Numbered from the stretch's first letter, positions 1-8,743 are shown. The stretch is 64,000 bases of DNA from JAWWPG01 sp033850885 (GCA_033850885.1 JAWWPG010000016.1:98651-162650); one strand, 5' to 3'. Program-made: numbers and translations. The notes: generated from the sequence alone by a model not told the origin.

Positions 1-236
1 GCTTCACCGGGGACCTGTCCTGGGTGCACCTTCCTGTCTTGGACGAGAGGGGCACCGTCCTGCACGACGGATGTCGGTCACCGGTCCCCGGACTGTGCTA
101 TATCGGCTTCCCGTGGCTCACCCGTCGACGGTCAGGCCTCTTCTACGGCGTCACCGTCGACGCAGGGGAAGTCGTCGAGGCGGTCGTCGAGCACCTCACG
201 GCGCGGCGGCGTCCGGGGCGTCAAGACGAGAGCTGA
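1..236 (+). CDS. Flavin-containing monooxygenase-type oxidoreductase, C-terminal fragment
   Basis: The reading frame is open from the left edge (first full codon at base 3) to the stop at 234-236, so only about the last 77 residues are present. The segment reads FTGDLSWVHLPVLDERG, then PGLCYIGFPWLTRRRSGLFYG and ends in a run around GEVVEAVVEHL. This matches the usual end of NAD(P)/FAD-dependent flavoprotein monooxygenases, where a 'PGLYF-GLPWL-RR-S' strand closes the FAD domain. The N-terminal FAD and NADP glycine motifs are outside the window, so the substrate cannot be judged. Its last 16 bases overlap the end of glmM, which converges from the other strand. Confidence 0.7.
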   Translation, partial: FTGDLSWVHLPVLDERGTVLHDGCRSPVPGLCYIGFPWLTRRRSGLFYGVTVDAGEVVEAVVEHLTARRRPGRQDES

Positions 237-1585
237 CGCCGTACGACGGCGGCCAGCCGCTCGGCGACGGCCGACGCCTGGTCACGGCTCGCCGCCTCGA
301 CCATCACGCGGACCAGGGCCTCGGTGCCGGAGGGCCGCAGCAGGATCCGCCCCGTCTCCCCCAGCTCGGCCCTCGCCTCGTCGACGGCCGCGACCAGGAC
401 GGGGTCGGAGGCGGCGCGGGACTTGTCCACGCCGGCCACGTTGACCAGCACCTGAGGCAGCCGCGTGACGACACCTGCCAGCTCGGTCAGTGACCTGCCG
501 GTCGCAGCCATCTCACCGGCAACCCTGAGCGCGGCCAGCACTCCATCCCCGGTGGTGGCATGGTCACTGAGGATCAGGTGGCCGGACTGTTCTCCGCCCA
601 GGGAGACGGCGTGGGTACGCATCGCCTCGAGCACGTACCGGTCCCCGACGTCAGCGAGGACGACGGCGATACCAGCCTGTCGCATGGCCAGCGTGAACCC
701 GAGGTTGCTCATCACGGTGGCGACCACCCGGTCACCGGGAAGCTGCCCTGCGGCGTGCATGGACAGGGCCAGGATCGCGAGGATCTGATCGCCGTCGATG
801 TCGGCCCCCGACGCGTCGACCGCGAGCACGCGGTCAGCGTCGCCGTCGAATGCGAACCCTGCATCCGCTCCCTCGGCCACGACCGCTGCCCGAAGGGGGT
901 ACAGGTGCGTCGACCCACAGCCTTCGTTGATATTGAGTCCATCGGGCGATGCATGGATCGCCACCACGTCAGCCCCCAGCGCGGCGAAGACCCGAGGGGC
1001 CACGATGGAGGCAGCTCCCTCCGCGCAGTCGAGTACCAGGCGCAGCCCGGCGAGCGAGGTGGGAGCGGCCTTCTGCAGGTATTCGACGTAACGCTCGGCC
1101 GGGTCCGCAAGGTCGGTGACCCGCCCCACGGCCGACCCGACCGGTCTGTCCCACCCGGATCCCAGATGGGCCTCGATCGAGTCCTCCAGCGAGTCTTCGA
1201 GCTTGTGCCCTCCGCGGGCGAAGAACTTGATCCCGTTGTCGGGCATCGGGTTGTGCGACGCGGAGAGCATGATGCCGAAGTCGGCGCCGGTCAGCTCCGT
1301 GAGGAACGCGACCGCGGGGGTCGGCAGTACCCCGAGCCGCAGGACGTCGACGCCGGCCGAGGCCAGGCCGGCTACCACCGCGCTCTCCAGGAACTCGCCG
1401 GACGCACGGGGGTCACGGCCCACGACGGCGGTCGACCGGTGGCCGCTGGGCCGGCCGGTCGGCGGCGTGCGGTCCGGGTGGCCGAGGACATGCGCCGCCG
1501 ACACCGCGAGCTCGAGCGCCAGCTCGGCCGTCACCAGCCCGTTGGCAAGTCCACGGACCCCATCGGTCCCGAAGAGCCGGGGCAC
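221..1585 (-). CDS. glmM: Phosphoglucosamine mutase
   Basis: Interconverts glucosamine-6-phosphate and glucosamine-1-phosphate in the cytosol, feeding UDP-GlcNAc and so peptidoglycan. The 454-residue length is normal. The start PRLFGTDGVRG is typical of the family. The phosphoserine loop SASHNP puts the catalytic Ser at about residue 110, the metal loop DGDADR is at 247-252, the sugar-specificity loop GGEQSGH at about 330-336, and the phosphate-binding RPSGTEALVRVM lies near the C-terminus. The start is a GTG at 1585, ten bases after the rpsI stop, so it is probably the last gene of an rplM-rpsI-glmM operon, an arrangement common in actinobacteria. Confidence 0.97.
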   Translation of the reverse strand: MPRLFGTDGVRGLANGLVTAELALELAVSAAHVLGHPDRTPPTGRPSGHRSTAVVGRDPRASGEFLESAVVAGLASAGVDVLRLGVLPTPAVAFLTELTGADFGIMLSASHNPMPDNGIKFFARGGHKLEDSLEDSIEAHLGSGWDRPVGSAVGRVTDLADPAERYVEYLQKAAPTSLAGLRLVLDCAEGAASIVAPRVFAALGADVVAIHASPDGLNINEGCGSTHLYPLRAAVVAEGADAGFAFDGDADRVLAVDASGADIDGDQILAILALSMHAAGQLPGDRVVATVMSNLGFTLAMRQAGIAVVLADVGDRYVLEAMRTHAVSLGGEQSGHLILSDHATTGDGVLAALRVAGEMAATGRSLTELAGVVTRLPQVLVNVAGVDKSRAASDPVLVAAVDEARAELGETGRILLRPSGTEALVRVMVEAASRDQASAVAERLAAVVRRQLSS

Positions 1586-1595
1586 GCCGCGACGG

Positions 1596-2090
1596 TCAGC
1601 GCTTGCTGTACTGGGGCGCCTTGCGGGCCTTCTTGAGGCCGGCCTTCTTGCGCTCCTTGATCCGCGCGTCGCGGGTGAGCATCCCCGCCTTCTTGAGGCT
1701 GGGACGGTTGGCCTCGGTGTCGGTGGCGTTCAGGGCCCGCGAGACGCCGAGCCGCAAGGCGCCCGCCTGACCGGTAAGGCCGCCGCCGTGGATTCGCGCG
1801 ACGACGTCGTACTGGCCGACGAGGCTGGTCAGCACGAATGGCTCGTTGACCAGCTGCTGGTGGAGCTTGTTGGGGAAGTACTGCTCGAGCGTGCGCCCGT
1901 TGACCTGCCAGAGACCGCTTCCGGGCACGATCCGCACCCGGGCGACCGCCTCCTTGCGCCGACCCGTCGCACCGGCCGGCGCGATCGTGACGGCGCGCGG
2001 AGGCACATCCGACGCCGGCGCGCTCTCGGTGGTGTACTCGCTCGGCGCGTCGAGCGCCTCGTCGGGGGCGGTGTCGATGGTTTCAGCCAC
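1596..2090 (-). CDS. rpsI: 30S ribosomal protein S9
   Basis: The protein has 164 residues and ends in the basic tail KKARKAPQYSKR, whose final Lys-Arg reaches the ribosomal P site in known S9 structures. The conserved GRRKEAVARVRI segment begins near residue 43. The first roughly 40 residues are an acidic Glu/Ala/Pro-rich extension of the kind seen in actinobacterial S9. The start is GTG at 2090 with a purine-rich GAGGA upstream. It lies 39 bases after rplM. Confidence 0.97.
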   Translation of the reverse strand: MAETIDTAPDEALDAPSEYTTESAPASDVPPRAVTIAPAGATGRRKEAVARVRIVPGSGLWQVNGRTLEQYFPNKLHQQLVNEPFVLTSLVGQYDVVARIHGGGLTGQAGALRLGVSRALNATDTEANRPSLKKAGMLTRDARIKERKKAGLKKARKAPQYSKR

Positions 2091-2129
2091 GGGTGGTCCT
2101 CACTTCAAAACGGTGCATGGTCGCCGGTG

Positions 2130-2573
2130 CTACTGCGCGACCTGGGTGATCTCGAACGCCTGCGGCTTCTGGGCCGTGTGCGGGTGGTTCGGTCCGGAGT
2201 AGACCTTGAGCTTCCTCAGCTGCTGGCGGCTGAGCCGGTTCTTGGGGAGCATGCCCCAGACCGCCTTCTCGATCGCCTTGCGCGGGTCCTTGTCGAGCAG
2301 GTCGCCGTACGCCGTCGTCGAGAGCCCCCCGGGGTAGCCGGAGTGCCGGTAGGCGAACTTCGTCTCGCGCTTGTTGCCCGACAGCGCGATCTTGTCGGCA
2401 TTGACGATGATGACGAAGTCACCGGTGTCCAGGTGCGGAGCGAAGATCGGCTTGTGCTTGCCTCGCAGCAGGGTCGCGGACTGGACGGCGAGGCGCCCGA
2501 GCACCACGTCGGTGGCGTCGATGACGTGCCACTCACGCGTGATGTCGCCAGGCTTCGGGCTGTACGTGCGCAC
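2130..2573 (-). CDS. rplM: 50S ribosomal protein L13
   Basis: An early-assembly large-subunit protein of 147 residues. It begins VRTYSPKPGDITREWHVIDA, and VLGRLA and LTGDFV-like core strands follow (here DTGDFVIIVNADKIALSGNK). The open frame runs further upstream, but a GTG at 2573 with AAAGG about ten bases before it fits the family start. It is the first gene of the rplM-rpsI-glmM unit and is preceded by a good sigma-70-type promoter at 2694-2723, which leaves a leader of roughly 110 bases. Confidence 0.96.
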   Translation of the reverse strand: MRTYSPKPGDITREWHVIDATDVVLGRLAVQSATLLRGKHKPIFAPHLDTGDFVIIVNADKIALSGNKRETKFAYRHSGYPGGLSTTAYGDLLDKDPRKAIEKAVWGMLPKNRLSRQQLRKLKVYSGPNHPHTAQKPQAFEITQVAQ

Positions 2574-2693
2574 GGTCGTTGACCTTTGCTCGTCGTGGTT
2601 GCTGTCTGTTCCGTCGTGGCGTCGCGACCAGCGGGCTCGCTGCGACGGTGCTCCGGGTCGAGGAGCGCGCGTCGATGCGCACAACGACCTCCC

Positions 2694-2723
2694 AGATTAC
2701 CGGCTGGCGGGAGGCAGGGTCAA
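2694..2723 (-). promoter_or_regulatory. Predicted promoter of rplM-rpsI-glmM
   Basis: On the minus strand a -35 TTGACC (2718-2723) and a -10 TAATCT (2694-2699) are separated by 18 bases. The 11 bases CCAGCCGGTAA at the end of the spacer and the start of the -10 also occur at the rpsL promoter (56190-56218), and both promoters have TTTTGACC at -35. Confidence 0.65.
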
Positions 2724-2760
2724 AACGGCGCGGTTGAGCCACCTCCCCTCCCCCTCCCCT

Positions 2761-2832
2761 CCCCGCGAATTGCGGGAAAGTCCACCCCAGGAACACCGGT
2801 TGGACGTGCGCTTTCCCGCATTTCGCGGGAGG
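2761..2832. repeat. REPIN-like inverted-arm element, copy 1
   Basis: The left arm has the hairpin CCCGCGAATTGCGGG followed by AAAGTCCACC. The right arm is its imperfect reverse complement (CTTTCCCGCATTTCGCGGG). About 20 unrelated bases lie between the arms. The element sits in the rplM/gltA intergenic region. Six more copies occur in the window. Confidence 0.85.
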
Positions 2833-2980
2833 TAGGCGGCCCGGTTTTCGCGGTCACCTCGACCGGGATAGGTTTGGTCACCGAGACAACGACTTGAGCC
2901 GCCCAAGGTGGTGCACACGGGAACGATCGCCGCGGCCAGGGCGTACGGCCTGAAAGGGCCCCGAACTGAGGAGCAGCCCA

Positions 2981-4306
2981 GTGCCCGATGGCAACGCCTC
3001 CGCCGGCAGCGGCGACTCTTCGCTGAGCGTCGTCGACAACCGGACCGGCACGAAGTTCGACATTCCGATCGTCGACGGCACGGTGCGGGCGTCCGACATC
3101 GCGAAGATCAAGGGCGACAGCGAGGACGTGCCGGGCCTGGCGGTGTACGATCCCGGGTTCGTCAACACCGCGTCGTGCCGGTCGTCGGTAACGTTCATCG
3201 ACGGTGAGAAGGGGGTCCTGGAGTACCGCGGTTACCCCATCGAGCAGCTGGCCGCCAAGTCGACGTACCTCGAGGTGGCGTACCTCCTCGTGCACGGTGA
3301 GCTCCCGACGAAGCACCAGTACGAGTCGTGGGAGCACCAGATCACGTTCCACACGTTCGTGCACGAGAACATCAAGAGCTTCATGGAGGGCTTCAGGTAC
3401 GACGCCCACCCGATGGGCATGCTGCTCGCCTCCGTCGGGGCGCTGTCGACCTTCTACCCCGAGTCGCGGAACATCGCCGACCCGAACGTCCGCGAGATGC
3501 AGATCATCCGGATGATCGCGAAGATGCCGACCCTCGGGGCCTGGGCCTTCCGGCACGCCCAGGGCAAGCCGTACGTCTACCCGGACAACGACCTTGGCTA
3601 CTGTGCGAACTTCCTGGCGATGCTCTTCAGGATGAGTGAGCAGAAGTTCATGGCCGACGAGCGGCTGATCCACGCCCTCGAGGTCCTGTTCATCCTGCAC
3701 GCAGACCACGAGCAGAACTGCTCGACCAACGCGGTTCGCGCGGTCGGCTCCTCCCAGGTCGACCCCTACTCGGCCGTGTCGGCCGGCATCGCGGCCCTGT
3801 TCGGCCCGCTGCACGGTGGCGCCAACGAGGCAGTCCTCAAGATGCTCCGCAGGATCGGGTCGATCGACAAGGTGCCCGAGTTCATCGAAGGGGTGAAGGC
3901 CGGCAAGGAGCGGCTGATGGGCTTCGGCCACCGCGTCTACAAGAACTACGACCCTCGGGCCACGATCATCAAGCAGGCATGTGACGACGTCTTCGAGGTC
4001 ACCGGCGTCAACCCGCTCCTCAAGATCGCCCTCGAGCTCGAGAAGATCGCCCTCGAGGACGACTACTTCGTGTCCCGCAAGCTATACCCCAACGTCGACT
4101 TCTACAGCGGCCTGATCTACGAGGCGCTCAGCTTCCCGCCGGAGATGTTCACCGTGCTCTTCGCGATTCCGCGTACGTCGGGCTGGCTCGCGCAGTGGCT
4201 CGAGATGGTGCAGGACCCGGAGCAGAAGATCGCCCGGCCGAAGCAGATCTACACCGGCGACCGGGGGCTCGAGTTCGTGCCGGCAAGCGAACGATGGAAG
4301 CGCTGA
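2981..4306 (+). CDS. gltA: Citrate synthase
   Basis: Condenses acetyl-CoA and oxaloacetate to citrate at the entry to the TCA cycle. The 441-residue length and an N-terminal beta domain (about residues 15-60) resemble the hexameric type II (E. coli GltA-like) enzymes. Active-site motifs are ILHADHEQNCSTN (about 238-250), GPLHGGANE with His278, and MGFGHRVYKNYDPRA with His317. The start is GTG at 2981 with GAGGAG eight to thirteen bases upstream. It stands alone, divergent from the rplM operon. Confidence 0.97.
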   Translation: MPDGNASAGSGDSSLSVVDNRTGTKFDIPIVDGTVRASDIAKIKGDSEDVPGLAVYDPGFVNTASCRSSVTFIDGEKGVLEYRGYPIEQLAAKSTYLEVAYLLVHGELPTKHQYESWEHQITFHTFVHENIKSFMEGFRYDAHPMGMLLASVGALSTFYPESRNIADPNVREMQIIRMIAKMPTLGAWAFRHAQGKPYVYPDNDLGYCANFLAMLFRMSEQKFMADERLIHALEVLFILHADHEQNCSTNAVRAVGSSQVDPYSAVSAGIAALFGPLHGGANEAVLKMLRRIGSIDKVPEFIEGVKAGKERLMGFGHRVYKNYDPRATIIKQACDDVFEVTGVNPLLKIALELEKIALEDDYFVSRKLYPNVDFYSGLIYEALSFPPEMFTVLFAIPRTSGWLAQWLEMVQDPEQKIARPKQIYTGDRGLEFVPASERWKR

Positions 4307-4314
4307 GGATCACC

Positions 4315-4379
4315 GCCTCGCGACCAATATCCAGGCCGGACGTCCTGTTCCTTAGGGTGTAAACCTCATCTCGCGAGGC
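4315..4379. repeat. Nine-base inverted repeat downstream of gltA
   Basis: GCCTCGCGA at 4315-4323 is exactly complementary to TCGCGAGGC at 4371-4379, with 47 bases between. It starts nine bases after the gltA stop and could end gltA transcription. A TAGGGT hexamer, a possible -10 for the next gene, lies inside the loop. There is no U-tract. The function is uncertain. Confidence 0.4.
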
Positions 4380-4448
4380 CACTTCAGGTCAACCGAACGA
4401 GGAACACCTCCCTGGACATCTCCGAAAGCGGGGCCCCCGCCCGCCATA

Positions 4449-5996
4449 ATGGTGCCCATGACAGACACCCACTTCGTCAATCCCATCGCCGAGGGTGCCG
4501 ACCCTGCGGTGGTCCGACATGGGGACCAGTACCTGTGGTGCCAGAGCGAGGGCAACGTCGGTGTTGCCGTCTGGGTGTCGGACCGTCCCACGACGCTCGG
4601 CACCAAGCACGTCGTGTGGTGGGCTCCCCCGCAGGGCCCGTACTCGCAGGAGGTGTGGGCGCCTGAGCTCTTCCGTTTCGACGAGCGCTGGTACATCTAC
4701 TTCGCTGCCTCCAACGGCAACAGCAAGCACCACCTCACCTATGTCCTCGAGTCCGACTCGGACGACCCGCTAGGGGACTACACGCTGGTCGGCCCTCTCC
4801 AGACCGGTATGACGTCAACCGCCGACTCCGACAACCTCTGGGCGATCGACATGACGGTCCTCGAGCACCGCGACCGCCGCTATGCCGTCTGGTCGGGGTG
4901 GCCGAACGAGGACATGGACCGGCAGGACCTCTACATCGCCGTCCTGGAGAGCCCGACCCGGCTCGGGGGCGACCGGGTGATGATCTCGAGGGTGGGCGAC
5001 CACCTCTGGGAGCACATCGACGAGTCCTTGAACACTCGTGCCCTCGCCGAGGGACCTCAGGTTCTGACGCGAGGCGAGCGAACCTTCCTGGTCTACTCGT
5101 GTGGGGCGTCCTGGCTGCCGACGTACAAGCTCGGGATGCTCGAGCTCGTCGGCGAGGACCCGATGGACCCGGCGGGCTGGCAGAAGTTCCCGGAACCGGT
5201 TTTCAGGTCCAACGAGGCGACGTACGGCGTCGGCCACTCGGGCTTCACCCAGTCGCCGGACGGGCGTGAGTGGTGGCACGTCTACCACGCGAAGCAGGAC
5301 CCGGAGCCGGGCTGGCGGCGTGCCATCTATGCCCAGCCCATGCGGTGGCGAGCCGACGGAACCCCCGATCTCGGGCAGCCCGTACAGGCCGCGGCTCCGG
5401 TCCCGATCCCGTCCGGTACCCCGGCCCGCAGCGTCCGCGACGCGAGGAACTGGCGCTTCGCCCTCGATGGGCAGAACGACTTCGACTACTACGGGCACCA
5501 CCAGTACTTCAGCACCGAGGCCAACGGCCTCCATCTCGGCGTCATCCCGAAGGCGCCGGTCAACGCCTACCGCAGCGGCGAGAAGATCGTGCTGCGCGAC
5601 GGGGACTACCGGGACTTCCGGGCGATGGTGGAGTTCCAGGTTCGAGAGGGTTCGCATGACGTCGGGCTGCTGTTCCGGGTGACCCGGCCGGCGGTCGGGT
5701 TCGACATGCTCCGCGGGTACTTCGTGGGGCTCTCGGTCGGACGAAACACCGTCGTGCTGGGCGCGATGAACGGCCGGGCCTGGCGCGAGATCTCGAGCGC
5801 GCCAGTCTTCCTCGACCCGACGGGCGTGCAGCGGATCACGGTCGAAGTGTCGGGTCCGAGGATCAGCGTCTGCGTGGGAGGCGACCCGCTCCCGGCCATC
5901 GACGTCAACGACACCGAGCACGAGCGCGGCTCGATCGGGTGCCGGGTGGTCGACACCCACGCCGTCTTCACCTCGTTGACCGTGACTCCCAGCTGA
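4449..5996 (+). CDS. GH43-like glycoside hydrolase with C-terminal lectin-like domain
   Basis: The protein has 515 residues and no signal peptide, so it is probably cytosolic. The N-terminal two thirds look like a five-bladed GH43 propeller: NPIAEGADPAVVRHGDQY carries the general-base Asp, EVWAPELFRFDERWYIYFAAS follows, then NLWAIDMTVLEHRDRRYAVWSGW, ALAEGPQVLTRGERTFLVYS with the expected Glu, and GVGHSGFTQSPDGREWWHVYHAK. The last 170 or so residues resemble the concanavalin-like C-terminal domain of this class. The substrate is probably an arabinose- or xylose-containing glycan, but it cannot be read from the sequence. An alternative start is the ATG at 4458. Confidence 0.85.
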   Translation: MVPMTDTHFVNPIAEGADPAVVRHGDQYLWCQSEGNVGVAVWVSDRPTTLGTKHVVWWAPPQGPYSQEVWAPELFRFDERWYIYFAASNGNSKHHLTYVLESDSDDPLGDYTLVGPLQTGMTSTADSDNLWAIDMTVLEHRDRRYAVWSGWPNEDMDRQDLYIAVLESPTRLGGDRVMISRVGDHLWEHIDESLNTRALAEGPQVLTRGERTFLVYSCGASWLPTYKLGMLELVGEDPMDPAGWQKFPEPVFRSNEATYGVGHSGFTQSPDGREWWHVYHAKQDPEPGWRRAIYAQPMRWRADGTPDLGQPVQAAAPVPIPSGTPARSVRDARNWRFALDGQNDFDYYGHHQYFSTEANGLHLGVIPKAPVNAYRSGEKIVLRDGDYRDFRAMVEFQVREGSHDVGLLFRVTRPAVGFDMLRGYFVGLSVGRNTVVLGAMNGRAWREISSAPVFLDPTGVQRITVEVSGPRISVCVGGDPLPAIDVNDTEHERGSIGCRVVDTHAVFTSLTVTPS

Positions 5997-6013
5997 CGGC
6001 ACGGTGGGAGATT

Positions 6014-6057
6014 GGTTGCGTGTCGCAACCATCGTGATATAGTTGCTCTGTGCAACT
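6014..6057 (+). promoter_or_regulatory. Leaderless promoter with two matching MarR-type operators
   Basis: Two 17-base palindromes of the form GTTGC-N5-GCAAC lie at 6014-6030 and 6041-6057, with centres 27 bases apart. A -10 TATAGT (6038-6043) sits between and partly within them, seven bases before the GTG start at 6050. The first palindrome covers the expected -35 position. The second covers the transcription start and the start codon. This predicts autorepression by the MarR protein encoded directly downstream. Confidence 0.75.
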
Positions 6058-6553
6058 AAGTACGTCGTCGACAGATCCGCTGACCCGTCCTTCACACCAG
6101 GAGAGGCTGGCTGCCGCCAAGATGGTCGGCGAAGCCCTCCGCGACCTCGCGGTGCTGAGACGCCTGCTCGAACGCGAGCTGGTGTGTAACACGTCCGCCG
6201 CCAGCCTCGCGGTGCTCTCCACGCTGGAACGCAACGGCTCACGCCGCGTCGGCGAGATCGCTGAGCTGATGGACGTGGACCTGTCGGTCGCGAGCCGGCA
6301 CACCTCGGCCCTCGAGGCCCATGGGCTCGTCGTACGCGAGCCGGCGTCGGATGACAGGCGTGCGCACGTCATCTCGTTGACCGCGGACGGCTTGACCACG
6401 TTGACGCAGGCGAGACGATGGGTCGCCGAACGCCTCGATTCGGCGCTGGCGGCGTGGCCGCTCGACCGGCTGGCCGGCCTCGCCGAGTCGCTCGCCGAGC
6501 TTCGTGGCGACCTTTCGACGTTCATTCACCCGACGGACACCGCCCACCTATGA
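6050..6553 (+). CDS. MarR-family transcriptional regulator
   Basis: A 167-residue winged-helix protein. The HTH is in SRRVGEIAELMDVDLSVASRHTSALEAHGLV, followed by the wing with the family hallmark DDRRAHVISLTADG. The GTG at 6050 is read as a leaderless start because a TATAGT -10 lies seven bases upstream and no Shine-Dalgarno sequence is visible. It precedes an MFS exporter by 46 bases and probably represses itself and the pump through the paired operators over its promoter. The ligand is unknown, though MarR/DHA2 pairs usually respond to lipophilic toxins. Confidence 0.9.
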   Translation: MQLSTSSTDPLTRPSHQERLAAAKMVGEALRDLAVLRRLLERELVCNTSAASLAVLSTLERNGSRRVGEIAELMDVDLSVASRHTSALEAHGLVVREPASDDRRAHVISLTADGLTTLTQARRWVAERLDSALAAWPLDRLAGLAESLAELRGDLSTFIHPTDTAHL

Positions 6554-6599
6554 CCCCGGCTGCGGCCGCGACCGACGAACGAGCAGGAGAAGTCGACCG

Positions 6600-8243
6600 A
6601 TGAGTTCCCGTTCCCCGTACCAGCAGGCCCCGACCGGGCCGGTTGCCGCCGACGCCTACGCCATGACTCATCGAGAGGTTCTCGAGGCGCTCTCCGGTCT
6701 CCTGCTGGGCATGCTCGTGGCGATCCTGTCCAGCACTGTCGTCTCGACGTCGTTGCCCGTGATCATCAGCGATCTCAAGGGCACGGAGTCGGACTACACC
6801 TGGGTGGTCACCTCGACACTGCTCGCCATGACCGTGAGCACGCCCGTGTGGGGCAAGTTCGCGGACCTGTTCAGCAGAAAACTGCTCCTTCAGCTCTCCT
6901 TGGTCGTCTTCGTTCTCGGCTCCGCCCTCTCCGGGCTCTCCCAGGACTCCAGCCAGCTCATCGGGTTCCGCGTCATCCAGGGCATCGGGGCCGGCGGCCT
7001 CACCGCCCTCGTCCAGGTCGTGCTGGCGGACATCGTCAGCCCGCGCGAGCGGGGCCGGTACATGGGCTACCTCGGCGCGGTGATGGCCGTCGGGACCGTC
7101 GGGGGACCGTTGCTAGGCGGCGTCATCACCGACTCCGTCGGCTGGCGCTGGAACTTCTACATCGGTGTACCGATCGCGGTCCTCGCGATCGTCGTACTGC
7201 AGCGGACCCTCCACCTGCCGCACCGGGAACGTCGGGAGGTCAAGGTCGACTACATCGGGGTCACCCTCATCTCGGCCGCCGTCTCGCTGCTCCTCATCTG
7301 GGTGACGCTCGGTGGGGTTCAGTTCGCCTGGGCCTCGTGGACCACGGTCGCGATGGTCGGTGGAGCCGGGCTCGGGGCCGTCGTGCTGGTCTGGCACGAG
7401 AGTCGGGTCGCCGAGCCGATCATCCCCCTCGCGCTCTTCAGGAACCGCACCATCGTGCTGGCCATCGTCGCCAGCATCGGGGTCGGCGTCGCGATCTTCG
7501 GAGCCTCGATCTACCTCAGCCAGTACATGCAGCTGTCTCGAGGCGAGACTCCCACCGTCTCCGGTCTGCTCACGATCCCGCTGATCGGCGGCCTCCTGGT
7601 CGCCTCCACCGTGGTCGGGCAGGTCATCAGCCGCACCGGGGTCTGGAAGCGCTACCTGGTCACCGGTGGGGTGCTGCTGACCGGCGGGCTACTCCTGATG
7701 AGCCGGATCCGCGTCGACACCGGATGGGTCTACCTCGCGGTGTCGATGGCCATCCTCGGCGCCGGTATCGGACTGCTGATGCAGAACCTCGTGCTGGTCG
7801 TCCAGAACGTGCTGCCGGTCTCCATGCTCGGGTCGGGCAGCTCCTCCGTCTCGTTCTTCCGAACCCTCGGGGGCGCCGTCGGCGTCTCAGCGCTTGGGGC
7901 GCTGCTGGCCCACCGGGTCACCGCGATGGTGACCAGCGGGCTGGCCGGCCTGGGAATCCGGCCGACGGGAGGCAACACCATCCCGGACGTCCAGACCCTC
8001 CCCGGGCCGGTCCGTTCGGTCGTCGAGTCGGCGTACGGCCAGGGCATCGGCGAGGTCTTCCTGGCCGCCGTCCCGCTCGGGGTCATCGCTCTCGTGGCGG
8101 TGATCATGCTGCCGAACGCCAAGCTGGGCACCAAATCAGGCGTGCAGCAGCTCGTCGAGAACGCGGGTGACTCCGCCCTGCTCGATGTCACGCCCGTCCA
8201 GGTGGAGGATTCCGCCGCCGCGCCGGCCGAGGTACGGCGATGA
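6600..8243 (+). CDS. MFS drug exporter, DHA2 (EmrB/QacA) type
   Basis: The protein has 547 residues and about 14 hydrophobic segments, as expected for the DHA2 family of proton-driven multidrug exporters in the cytoplasmic membrane. Motif A-like GKFADLFSRK follows TM2, and motif C-like GTVGGPLLGGVITDSVGWRWNF lies at TM5. The ATG at 6600 with AGGAG 12-17 bases upstream was chosen over an earlier in-frame ATG inside the marR gene. It lies between two MarR genes, and its stop overlaps the second one's start (ATGA). Confidence 0.93.
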   Translation: MSSRSPYQQAPTGPVAADAYAMTHREVLEALSGLLLGMLVAILSSTVVSTSLPVIISDLKGTESDYTWVVTSTLLAMTVSTPVWGKFADLFSRKLLLQLSLVVFVLGSALSGLSQDSSQLIGFRVIQGIGAGGLTALVQVVLADIVSPRERGRYMGYLGAVMAVGTVGGPLLGGVITDSVGWRWNFYIGVPIAVLAIVVLQRTLHLPHRERREVKVDYIGVTLISAAVSLLLIWVTLGGVQFAWASWTTVAMVGGAGLGAVVLVWHESRVAEPIIPLALFRNRTIVLAIVASIGVGVAIFGASIYLSQYMQLSRGETPTVSGLLTIPLIGGLLVASTVVGQVISRTGVWKRYLVTGGVLLTGGLLLMSRIRVDTGWVYLAVSMAILGAGIGLLMQNLVLVVQNVLPVSMLGSGSSSVSFFRTLGGAVGVSALGALLAHRVTAMVTSGLAGLGIRPTGGNTIPDVQTLPGPVRSVVESAYGQGIGEVFLAAVPLGVIALVAVIMLPNAKLGTKSGVQQLVENAGDSALLDVTPVQVEDSAAAPAEVRR

Positions 8244-8743
8244 CGACCTCGACGCAGTCAACCGCGAGGTCCGTCACGGACACGTCGGGCACGGCGCCCG
8301 AGCTCGAGTCAGAGCTGGGCGTGCTGTTCCGACGGGCCCGCGAGTTCTTCCGCAGCGCCGCCGCCGACATCCATCCCGAGCTCAACGTGACCGGCTATGC
8401 GACCCTCATCCGGGTTGTGGAGGACGGCCCCCTGCGGGCCTCTACCCTGGTCGACTTCTTCGGCACTGACAAGGGCTCGATGAGCCGCCAGCTCGCCCAG
8501 CTCGAGAAGCTCGGGCTGGTCCGCCGTACCAGGGACCCCCACGACGGCCGAGCGCAGGTCGTGAGCGCCACCGCCGCGGCCGTACGGCGGTCCGCGGCCG
8601 CTCGGGGGCGGAGCAGGGCCCTGCTGCGCCAACGGATCAGCGGCTGGGAGCCGGAGCGCCTCGACACGTTCACCGCGTTGCTCCACGAGCTCAACTCCGC
8701 GCTCGCATCCGACTCAGGCGCGCCAGGAGCCGAGTCGTCCTAG
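8240..8743 (+). CDS. Second MarR-family regulator of the efflux unit
   Basis: Also 167 residues, but clearly diverged from the first MarR. The wHTH segment ASTLVDFFGTDKGSMSRQLAQLEKLGLV is followed by the wing RTRDPHDGRAQVVSATA. Its ATG overlaps the MFS stop in ATGA, so it is translationally coupled to the exporter. A pump flanked by two MarR proteins suggests two inputs or heteromeric control; that is inference. Its stop overlaps the stop of the convergent ABC-F gene by a few bases. Confidence 0.88.
   Translation: MTTSTQSTARSVTDTSGTAPELESELGVLFRRAREFFRSAAADIHPELNVTGYATLIRVVEDGPLRASTLVDFFGTDKGSMSRQLAQLEKLGLVRRTRDPHDGRAQVVSATAAAVRRSAAARGRSRALLRQRISGWEPERLDTFTALLHELNSALASDSGAPGAESS

Larger units (their letters stand above)
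2574..2980. other. Divergent intergenic region rplM / gltA
   Basis: These 407 bases separate the divergent rplM and gltA genes. They hold the rplM promoter and leader, one copy of the dispersed inverted-arm repeat (2761-2832) and, on the plus strand, a weak candidate -10 (TAGGTT, about 2868-2873) for gltA. I see no further gene. Translated ORFs here contain repeat-derived peptides only. Confidence 0.6.

Noticed and set aside
560..1636. Long plus-strand ORF antisense to glmM.
   Set aside because: A codon-bias shadow of a well-conserved gene on the other strand; the composition is Arg/Gly/Pro-rich with no family features. The same applies to many long antisense frames in the window.
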